Below, piece after piece: positions 7,951-14,826 of a stretch of DNA of 38,280 nucleotides. The stretch comes from Enterocloster asparagiformis (lineage in GTDB: Bacteria > Bacillota > Clostridia > Lachnospirales > Lachnospiraceae), in NCBI GenBank assembly GCA_018380885.1, contig JAGZSY010000043.1:1-38280 (forward strand), given 5' to 3'. The notes beneath the pieces were generated by a model. That model saw nothing but the letters and a program-made list of their open reading frames with translations. It ran no database searches and had not been told where the DNA came from. Every line of letters starts with the position of its first letter. Position 1 is the first letter of the stretch. The position numbers were made by a program, and so were the translations under genes.

Positions 7951-9963
7951 ATGAAAAAAAGACTGTCCGACTATATTGCCGACCGGCTGGTGGAGGCGGG
8001 GATTTCTCAGGTGTTCACGGTGACCGGCGGGGGAGCCATGCATTTGAATGACGCCCTGGGACATAAGGAAGGGCTTCACTGCCTGTACAATCATCACGAG
8101 CAGGCCAGCGCCATGGCGGCCGAGGCCTACGCCAGAATCCATAACCGGATTGCAGCGCTGTGCGTGACCACGGGCCCCGGCGGGACCAACGCGATCACCG
8201 GGGTTGTGGGCGGCTGGCTGGACTCCATTCCCATGCTGGTGCTGTCCGGTCAGGTGCGCTACGACACCACAGCCCGATGGTCCGGCCTGGGAATCCGCGC
8301 CATGGGGGACCAGGAGTTTGATATCTGCCGGTCTATTGACTGTATGACAAAGTACAGCGAGATGGTGATTGACCCGGGCCGTATCCGGTTCTGCCTGGAA
8401 AAGGCCTTGTATCTGTCGCAGTCCGGCCGCCCGGGCCCCTGCTGGCTGGACATCCCCCTGAATGTCCAATCCACCCAGATCGAGGTGGAGGAGCTGGCCG
8501 GGTTTAATCCGGAGACTTACGAGGCGGGGGGAACCGGCTGGGATTCGGCTGAGGCGGAGTCGTCTCACGGCATACCCGGGGATTTTGCCGGAAAAGGCGA
8601 GAAGCGCCAGAAGCTGCCGCCGCCCGTGTCCAGAGAGACGGCTGAGGCGGTGATTGAAAAGATCCGCGCCGCCGCGCGCCCTGTGATCAACGCAGGCAAC
8701 GGCATCCGTATCGGCAAGGCTTTTTCAGTGTTTGAGCGGGTGGTGAAGAAGCTGGGGATTCCGGTGATCACGGGCTGGGACAGCGAGGACCTGATGTGCG
8801 ACGACGATCCGCTGTACGTGGGCCGGGCCGGCAATATGGGCGACCGGCCGGGTAACTTTGCGATTCAGAACAGCGATCTGGTGCTCAGCATCGGCAGCCG
8901 CCTGAGTATCCGTCAGGTGGGCTACAACCACGGTACCTGGGCCAGGGCCGCGTACGTGATTGTCAACGATATCGATGAGGAAGAGTTAAAGAAGCCGTCG
9001 GTGCACAGCGATATGCGGATCCACGGGGATGCCAGGGACCTTCTGGAGCAGATGGATCAGGTGTTAGATGAAATTGTGGCTGCGGAGAGCGGCAGCCTTG
9101 CGGACAGCCTCAGCATTCCCGGTGAAAAACAGCTTTTTGGCGGGGGCCAGGGGCTTCCGGGCATGAGCTGGAGCCAGACCTGCCGGATGTGGAAAGAGAA
9201 ATATCCGGTTGTGCTGCCGAAGCATTTTGCGCACGGGGATGAGGAGCCAGCCAATGTGTACGCCATGATCAGTGAGATCAGCAGCCGCCTTGACGAGGGG
9301 CAGATCACGGTGGTGGGCAATGGCTCCGCTTGTGTGGTGGGCGGCCACGCCTGGGTAATCAAGAAGGGGCAGCGGTTTATTACCAATTCCGCCATAGCGG
9401 CCATGGGGTATGATCTGCCGGCGGCCATCGGCGTCTGGGCGGCCAGCAGGGATCAGGAGTGCTACTCCCAGGGCGACAGGGTGAGCGGAAAGGATTTGAT
9501 TCTGCTTACGGGAGACGGCAGCATTCAGATGAATTTACAGGAATTGCAGACGATTATCCACCATGAGATGAATATCAAGATATTCCTGATTAACAACGGC
9601 GGCTACCACTCCATTCGCCAGACCCAGAAGAATTTCTTCGGCGAGCCCCTGGTGGGCATCGGCGTGGACAGCGGCGATTTAAGCTTTCCGTCCATGGAGA
9701 AGCTGGCCGCAGCTTACGGCTATCCCTATGTGCGCGTCTGCCACAACAGCCAGCTGCCGGAGGCGGTTGAGCAGACCCTGGCAATTGACGGTCCGGTGAT
9801 TTGCGAGGTGTTTGTCAGCCGGGATCAGAATTTTGAGCCGAAATCCTCGGCCAAGCGTCTGCCGGACGGGACCATGGTATCGCCGCCCCTGGAGGATTTG
9901 TCCCCCTTCCTGCCGGATGAGGAGATGGACGCCAATATGATTATCCCCAGGATCAGGGAATAG
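7951..9963 (+). CDS. Thiamine-diphosphate-dependent enzyme, acetolactate-synthase-like
   Basis: This 670-aa enzyme uses thiamine diphosphate to decarboxylate a 2-keto acid and transfer the resulting acyl unit. The N-terminal Pyr domain carries the catalytic Glu50 in YNHHEQAS. A central Rossmann-like domain spans about residues 225-370, and the C-terminal PP domain has the GDGS...NN cofactor motif at about residues 521-549. The ending SSAKRLPDGTMVSPPLEDL is typical of homologues found in polysaccharide gene clusters, as opposed to amino-acid biosynthesis. The protein is longer than housekeeping acetolactate synthase (~570), partly from a charged linker near residues 190-225. The ATG at 7951 has AGAGGAG upstream; the open frame back to 7699 has no support. 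No regulatory subunit gene is nearby. Substrate unknown. Confidence 0.88.
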   Translation: MKKRLSDYIADRLVEAGISQVFTVTGGGAMHLNDALGHKEGLHCLYNHHEQASAMAAEAYARIHNRIAALCVTTGPGGTNAITGVVGGWLDSIPMLVLSGQVRYDTTARWSGLGIRAMGDQEFDICRSIDCMTKYSEMVIDPGRIRFCLEKALYLSQSGRPGPCWLDIPLNVQSTQIEVEELAGFNPETYEAGGTGWDSAEAESSHGIPGDFAGKGEKRQKLPPPVSRETAEAVIEKIRAAARPVINAGNGIRIGKAFSVFERVVKKLGIPVITGWDSEDLMCDDDPLYVGRAGNMGDRPGNFAIQNSDLVLSIGSRLSIRQVGYNHGTWARAAYVIVNDIDEEELKKPSVHSDMRIHGDARDLLEQMDQVLDEIVAAESGSLADSLSIPGEKQLFGGGQGLPGMSWSQTCRMWKEKYPVVLPKHFAHGDEEPANVYAMISEISSRLDEGQITVVGNGSACVVGGHAWVIKKGQRFITNSAIAAMGYDLPAAIGVWAASRDQECYSQGDRVSGKDLILLTGDGSIQMNLQELQTIIHHEMNIKIFLINNGGYHSIRQTQKNFFGEPLVGIGVDSGDLSFPSMEKLAAAYGYPYVRVCHNSQLPEAVEQTLAIDGPVICEVFVSRDQNFEPKSSAKRLPDGTMVSPPLEDLSPFLPDEEMDANMIIPRIRE

Positions 9964-9990
9964 GTCGGGGACTGTGGAGGAGTATATGTT

Positions 9991-10920
9991 ATGCGTATCG
10001 TTGTGACCGGAGCCACCAGCTTTATCGGCAGGGCCATTGTAGGGGACCTGCTGGAGGGCCGTCATCAGGTGTTTGCGGCGGTGCGCCCGGATTCGGCCGG
10101 GCGCGGGGAGTTGGAAGCAATACAGGAGAAGCGGAACGGACAGCTGGCAGTGCTGCCGGTGGATTTGAGCGGCTGCGGGGATTTGGACGCCCATCCGGCC
10201 CTGGAGGGCCATGCGGATCTATGGCTCCACCTGGGCTGGGAGGGCTCCGGCAGCGCCAACCGCAAAAACCCGGAGATTCAGGCCCGCAACATCGGTTACG
10301 CCCTTGAGGCGTTGGGCGCTGCAGGACGTCTGGGCTGCACCCGCTTTCTGTTCAGCGGTTCCCAGGCGGAATACGGGATTTTGGACGGCGTTATGCGCGA
10401 GGATTCCCCCTGCCTGCCGGTGTCGGAGTACGGCAAGGATAAGCTGGAGGTCTGCCGGCGGGCCGGTGAGCGGGCCAGGGAGCTGGGAATCACCTATCTG
10501 CATGCCAGGATTTTCAGCGTTTACGGGCCGGGAGACCATCCCTGGTCCCTGGTATCCAGCTGTGTGGATACCTTTTTAAAGGGCAGGCATATGGAGTTCG
10601 GGGACTGCACGCAGCAGTGGAATTATCTTTATATTAAAGATGCTGCCAGGGCAATGACCGGCTTGCTGCTTGCAAATTCCCCTTCCGGCGTGTATAATGT
10701 GGCGGGTAATGATACCAGACCCCTGCGGAGTTTTATTGAGGAAATCCATCGCCTTTGCGGTGGACGCGGCACCTTTGAGTATGGGAAGCGGCCGCCGAAC
10801 GCGGAGGGCGTGGTGTCGCTGAACCCGGATACGGGAAAATTGCAAAGGGCCGTAAATTTTTTGCCGCAGATTTCCTTTGAGGAGGGAATCCGGGAAATGA
10901 TCGCCAGCTGCGATTTTTAG
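9991..10920 (+). CDS. NAD-dependent epimerase/dehydratase (extended SDR)
   Basis: This 309-aa extended short-chain dehydrogenase/reductase is the type that acts on nucleotide-activated sugars. The Rossmann motif TGATSFIG lies at residues 6-13. The catalytic pair Y147/K151 sits in EYGKDK, with the active-site serine/threonine region FLFSGSQAEYG before it. RIFSVYGPGDHP and the YNVAGND stretch are typical of sugar-nucleotide members. It begins 27 nt after the TPP-enzyme stop with a GGAG ribosome site, so the two are co-transcribed. Whether it is an epimerase, a 4-keto reductase or a dehydratase cannot be read from the sequence; the context suggests a modified-sugar pathway. Confidence 0.88.
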   Translation: MRIVVTGATSFIGRAIVGDLLEGRHQVFAAVRPDSAGRGELEAIQEKRNGQLAVLPVDLSGCGDLDAHPALEGHADLWLHLGWEGSGSANRKNPEIQARNIGYALEALGAAGRLGCTRFLFSGSQAEYGILDGVMREDSPCLPVSEYGKDKLEVCRRAGERARELGITYLHARIFSVYGPGDHPWSLVSSCVDTFLKGRHMEFGDCTQQWNYLYIKDAARAMTGLLLANSPSGVYNVAGNDTRPLRSFIEEIHRLCGGRGTFEYGKRPPNAEGVVSLNPDTGKLQRAVNFLPQISFEEGIREMIASCDF

Positions 10921-11012
10921 CCTGGCGGAAAAGCGCGTTTTTGTGAATCGCAGGTCGTTTGGCTGCGAAGTGTAACGATTGGCAATCATGAGCTTTATAA
11001 GGAGAATGATAA

Positions 11013-12146
11013 ATGAAACGATGCATCGCCTGCGGCGCCCCTCTGTGGGAAACGCCGCTGCTTACGCTTGATAATATGCCCGCTTCGGCTCAGCACATGC
11101 CGGATGCAGAGGGCGTTAAGACTGACGAAGGGCTGACTCTGGATCTGTGCCAGTGCGCGGGCTGCGGTCTGGTTCAGTTTGACTGCGAGCCGGTGGACTA
11201 TTACCGGGATGTGATCCGGGCGGGCGGATTTTCCAAGACCATGGTGGATCTGCGCAGATACCAGTACCGACATCTGATCGACACCTACCATCTGGAGGGA
11301 AAGAAGTTTATCGAAGTGGGCTGCGGCCAGGGCGAGTTTCTCAGCGTGCTGTCCGAGTTCCCGGTGGAGGTGTACGGCATCGAGCATGATCCCAAGCTGG
11401 TGGCGCTCGCTAAGGAGCGTGGGCTGAATGTGACGGAGGGGTTCACGGAGACGGAGGACACAATTTTTCCGGACGGGCCCTACGACGTGTTTTTGTCCTT
11501 TAATTTTTTAGAGCATCAGCCGGACCCGTGCGCCATGCTGCAGGCGATCCACCGCAATCTGGACGATGACGGCATGGGCCTGATCACAGTGCCCAGCTTT
11601 GAGTACATTATGGACCACAACAGCTACTACGAGCTGATCCGGGACCACATCGCCTACTATACCTTTGAGACTCTGACTCCGCTGTTGGAGCGCAATGGTT
11701 TTGTGGTGGAGGAATGCGAGATCGTCAACCGGGACACCCTGTCAGTAGTGGTCAAAAAGCGCCCGCAGATGGAAGCGGGCAATCTTCTGGATTGTTATGT
11801 GAATCTGAGGAAAGAGATGGATACGTATTTAAAGTATCTCAAGGCGTGGAATAAAAAGGTGGCGATCTGGGGCGCCAGCCACCAGGGCTTTACGCTGGCG
11901 GCCACCACCAAGCTGGGGAAGAAGGCGGAATATATTATCGACTCCGCACCGTTTAAGCAGGGGAAATTTGCTCCCTCCTCCCACCTGCCCATCGTGGCCC
12001 CGGAATACTTTAACGAGCATCCGGTTGACGCCATTGTGATCACAGCCCCAGGCTATACGGATGAGATCGCAGCGTGCATCCGAGAGCGTTTCGGAAAAGA
12101 TGTAGAAGTCCGGGCCATGCGCTCAAACCATATGGAGACGTTGTGA
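11013..12146 (+). CDS. Sugar C-methyltransferase-like SAM enzyme
   Basis: The 377-aa protein has the three-part layout of NovU/TylC3/TcaB9-type enzymes, which add a methyl group to carbon of a nucleotide-linked keto sugar. First is an N-terminal zinc site (C4 and C7, with partners among C46, C48 and C51). A Rossmann methyltransferase domain with the SAM motif EVGCGQGEF (residues 101-109) and NFLEHQPDP follows. Last is a C-terminal second Rossmann domain (KVAIWGASHQG from about residue 282). The RDHIAYYTFETL stretch corresponds to the His/Tyr-rich active-site loop of the family. It is 92 nt downstream of the epimerase gene and on the same strand. Target sugar and methylated carbon are unknown. 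The gene is followed at once by the 37-nt repeat array. Confidence 0.87.
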   Translation: MKRCIACGAPLWETPLLTLDNMPASAQHMPDAEGVKTDEGLTLDLCQCAGCGLVQFDCEPVDYYRDVIRAGGFSKTMVDLRRYQYRHLIDTYHLEGKKFIEVGCGQGEFLSVLSEFPVEVYGIEHDPKLVALAKERGLNVTEGFTETEDTIFPDGPYDVFLSFNFLEHQPDPCAMLQAIHRNLDDDGMGLITVPSFEYIMDHNSYYELIRDHIAYYTFETLTPLLERNGFVVEECEIVNRDTLSVVVKKRPQMEAGNLLDCYVNLRKEMDTYLKYLKAWNKKVAIWGASHQGFTLAATTKLGKKAEYIIDSAPFKQGKFAPSSHLPIVAPEYFNEHPVDAIVITAPGYTDEIAACIRERFGKDVEVRAMRSNHMETL

Positions 12147-12382
12147 TTCTTTGCCCTAAAGGGGGACTAGATGAGTCTGGTGAGTATTTTGTCATAAGGG
12201 GTACCAGGGCGAGGCTGGTGGATTCTTTGTCCTAAGGGGTACCAGGCGAGGCTGGTGGATTCTTTGTCCTAAGGGATACCAGGCGAGGCTGGTGGATTCT
12301 TTGTCCTAAGGGGTACCAGGCGAGGCTGGTGGATTCTTTGTCCTAAGGGGTACCAGGCGAAGCCTGGTGGATTCCTTAGGAC
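12145..12382. repeat. Six tandem 37-38-nt hairpin repeats with a terminal nested palindrome
   Basis: Six head-to-tail units start at 12145, 12183, 12221, 12258, 12295 and 12332. The first two are degenerate and the next three nearly identical; the core is TCCTAAGGGGTACCAGGCGA followed by GGCTGGTG. Each unit contains a small inverted repeat (CCAG..CTGG). In the last unit it is perfected to CCAGGC/GCCTGG, and the array closes with CCTTAGGAC, which pairs with GTCCTAAGG of that unit, giving a nested hairpin over 12340-12382. The array begins inside the stop codon of the methyltransferase gene. There are no spacers, so this is not a CRISPR. Confidence 0.92.
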
Positions 12383-12746
12383 GGCCAGCGAATTCTTCCG
12401 GCCGCCCCAAGCCCCCCAACCCGGAATCCCGCAGCCCGTCGGAATCCCCCCATCAGCCCCTCATAATGGCCCCCAACCAGGTCCAACGATTCCCAAGACT
12501 GCCCCCTCACGCCTGCAAGCTCCCCTCACCTGCAACAACAAGCCTCCGGCGGGATTCCCAGGTGCTCCGGCTCCGGCCTCCAGATGATTCCAGGAATCTT
12601 CTAACTTGCCCCCGCAAGTACCAAGACCTTCGCCGCCGCCCCACGAATCCCCCGCCGCCTCCCCCAATGCCCCTCGCAGTACCGCAGGCCCCCTCATCCA
12701 TCCCTCCTTCGTCCCCATAACCCAATTACCAAGAAAGGATTTACCC
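12383..12746 (+). other. C-rich, G-poor non-coding spacer inside the glycan cluster
   Basis: The + strand here is strikingly rich in C and poor in G, with recurring GGAATCCC/GATTCC words that may be decayed relatives of the repeat array upstream. No frame has a ribosome site or plausible protein. The frame open from 12606 into the dehydrogenase gene is Pro/Ser-rich filler. The composition is that expected of a Rho-loading (rut) region, but no experiment supports it. A ribosome site (AGAAAGGA) for the next gene ends the stretch. Confidence 0.6.
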
Positions 12747-13808
12747 ATGAAAGCATTTGTACTAAAAGAACCGGGAGTGGTAGGGTGGCATGATGCGCCT
12801 GAGCCGTCCCTGACGCCTTACGGGGCGATTCTTGAGCCGGTGGCTATGACGCCGTGCTCATCGGATGTGCATACAGTCTACGGAGGCGGTTCCCGCAAGG
12901 CGCCGAACCTGATTCTGGGCCATGAGTGCGTGGCGCGGATTTTGGCGGTGGGCGAGCTGGTGACGGATTTTGCGCCCGGCGAGGTGGTGGCTGTGCCGGC
13001 GATCACGCCGGACTGGAGGGCCCTGTCCGTTCAGGAGGGTAATGACCGCCATGCAGGGAAGCCGTTTTCCGGCCACCAGCTGGGCAGGACCCAGCCGGGG
13101 GTATTTGCGGAGCGCTTCCTGATCCCGGACGCGGATACTACGCTGGCAAAGATACCGGAGGGCGTCACCCTGGAGCAGGCCCTGATGTGCGTGGATGTGA
13201 TGACCACCGGCTTTACCGGCGCGGAGTACGCCGATATCAAGGCCGGGGACACAGTGGCGGTGCTTGGCATCGGGCCCATCGGCCTTATGGCCGTCGCCGG
13301 GGCCGCCCACATGGGCGCTGCGCGGATCATCGGCGTGGGCACCAGGCCGGTCTGCGTCCGTCTGGCCCGGGAGTACGGGGCTACGGACATCATCAGCTAC
13401 CGGGACGGGGACGTGGCGGAGCAGGTGCTTGGCATGACGGACGGCGTCGGGGCGGACGGCGTGATCATCTGCGGCGGCGGGGACGAGGTGTTCACCCAGG
13501 CCGTGGACATGGTGCGATACGGCATCGGCACGGTTTCCAATGTCAATTATTACGGCGGCACGGGCTCCATCGGCTACCCGAAATTTTCCGGCGGCAGAGG
13601 CATGGCCGGAAAGACCATTCATATGGAGCTGGCTAAGGGCGGCCGCGCCCGCATCGAGCGCATGCTGAAGATGGTGCAGTACAAGCGGGTGGACCCGGGG
13701 AAAATGGTAACCCACCGGCTGAGGGGCCTTGACAAGGTGGAGGAGGCGCTGGAGCTTATGCGCCGCAAGCCCGGTGACCTGGTCAAGGTTATGGTAGTGA
13801 ACGACTGA
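12747..13808 (+). CDS. Zinc-dependent secondary alcohol dehydrogenase, NADP type
   Basis: This 353-aa medium-chain dehydrogenase closely follows the Clostridium beijerinckii / Thermoanaerobacter secondary alcohol dehydrogenase, which interconverts ketones and secondary alcohols. The catalytic zinc ligands C37, H59 and D150 and the neighbouring E60 fall at the same positions as in that enzyme, as do T154, G198, R200 and Y218. G198/T199/R200/Y218 is the NADP-binding signature (Ser instead of Thr at 199 in the reference). The four-cysteine structural zinc site is absent, as expected for the group. ATG 12747 has AGAAAGGA upstream. Its place between a sugar methyltransferase and glycosyltransferases suggests it may reduce a keto or acyl group on a sugar, or may be a fermentative enzyme carried along. 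Confidence 0.88.
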   Translation: MKAFVLKEPGVVGWHDAPEPSLTPYGAILEPVAMTPCSSDVHTVYGGGSRKAPNLILGHECVARILAVGELVTDFAPGEVVAVPAITPDWRALSVQEGNDRHAGKPFSGHQLGRTQPGVFAERFLIPDADTTLAKIPEGVTLEQALMCVDVMTTGFTGAEYADIKAGDTVAVLGIGPIGLMAVAGAAHMGAARIIGVGTRPVCVRLAREYGATDIISYRDGDVAEQVLGMTDGVGADGVIICGGGDEVFTQAVDMVRYGIGTVSNVNYYGGTGSIGYPKFSGGRGMAGKTIHMELAKGGRARIERMLKMVQYKRVDPGKMVTHRLRGLDKVEEALELMRRKPGDLVKVMVVND

Positions 13809-13845
13809 ACGCAAATACGATATCCTGGAGTAAACGAGAGATAAT

Positions 13846-14823
13846 ATGAAAACCATAAGCATTGTAGTACCCTGTTATAATGAGGAAGAAAATGTAATCC
13901 CGTTGAGCCGTGCGATCACGGCTCTGTTTGAGCATGAGCTGGCGGATTACCGGTATGAGCTGATTTTTATCGACAACGATTCGCGGGACCGCACCAGAGA
14001 GCTGCTGAGGGGGCTCTGCCAGAGCGACCCGGGTATCAAGGCCATTTTCAACGCCAAGAATTTCGGCCAGTTTAATTCGCCCTATTATGCTATGCTGCAG
14101 ACCAGCGGAGACTGCACGATCCTCATGGCCGCGGACTTTCAGGACCCGGTGGAGATGATTCCCCAGTACGTGCGGGAGTGGGAAGCCGGCTATAAGATTG
14201 TCATCGGAGTCAAGAAGAGCAGTCAGGAGAACAAGCTGATGTACTGGCTCAGAGGCTGCTATTACAAGCTGATCAAAAAGCTCTCAGATGTGGAGCAGAT
14301 CGAGCAGTTCACCGGATTCGGCCTGTACGACGCCAGATTTATCCAGGTCCTGCGGAGCCTGGACGATCCCACGCCTTTCCTGCGCGGAATCGTGGCGGAG
14401 CTGGGCTTTAAGCGCAAGGAGATTCCCTACGAGCAGCCCCTGCGCCGGGCCGGTAAGACCAGCAATAATTTCTACCGCCTGTATGACGCGGCCATGCTGA
14501 GTATCACCTCCTATACCAAGGTGGGACTGCGGCTTGCCACCATTTTCGGCAGCATCTGCGCTGGAATCAGCATGGTGGTGGCCCTTGTGTATCTGGTGAT
14601 GAAGCTGATCTGGTGGGACCGTTTCCCGGCAGGCATGGCGCCCATGCTGATCGGCATGCTGTTTCTGGGTTCGATCCAGATTTTCTTTATCGGGCTGCTG
14701 GGGGAATATATTATGAGCATCAACCAGCGGGTGATGAAGCGGCCGCTGGTGGTTGAGGAAGAGCGGCTTAATTTCAGCCCGGATGAGGATTCACAGCCGG
14801 GGCAGATACAGGATGGTGAGTAA
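13846..14823 (+). CDS. Polyprenyl-phosphate glycosyltransferase, GtrB/DPM1-like (GT2)
   Basis: The 325-aa membrane-associated family-2 glycosyltransferase of the GtrB/ArnC type transfers a sugar from a nucleotide donor to polyprenyl phosphate on the inner face of the membrane. The N-terminal GT-A domain opens with ISIVVPCYNEEENV and has IDNDSRDRT and the metal-binding AADFQDP motif at about residues 94-100. Two C-terminal hydrophobic segments (about 232-255 and 266-288) anchor it. It starts 37 nt after the dehydrogenase and ends 3 nt before the next gene. The product would be a lipid-linked sugar for translocation and extracytoplasmic transfer. Confidence 0.9.
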   Translation: MKTISIVVPCYNEEENVIPLSRAITALFEHELADYRYELIFIDNDSRDRTRELLRGLCQSDPGIKAIFNAKNFGQFNSPYYAMLQTSGDCTILMAADFQDPVEMIPQYVREWEAGYKIVIGVKKSSQENKLMYWLRGCYYKLIKKLSDVEQIEQFTGFGLYDARFIQVLRSLDDPTPFLRGIVAELGFKRKEIPYEQPLRRAGKTSNNFYRLYDAAMLSITSYTKVGLRLATIFGSICAGISMVVALVYLVMKLIWWDRFPAGMAPMLIGMLFLGSIQIFFIGLLGEYIMSINQRVMKRPLVVEEERLNFSPDEDSQPGQIQDGE

Positions 14824-14826
14824 GCG

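Noticed and set aside
12145..12382. CRISPR array
   Set aside because: Units are contiguous 37-38-nt tandem repeats with no unique spacers, and no cas genes are present.
12606..12746. N-terminal extension of the alcohol dehydrogenase upstream of 12747
   Set aside because: The added ~47 residues are Pro/Ser filler from the C-rich spacer; the ATG at 12747 has a ribosome site and gives exact positional agreement with the reference enzyme.
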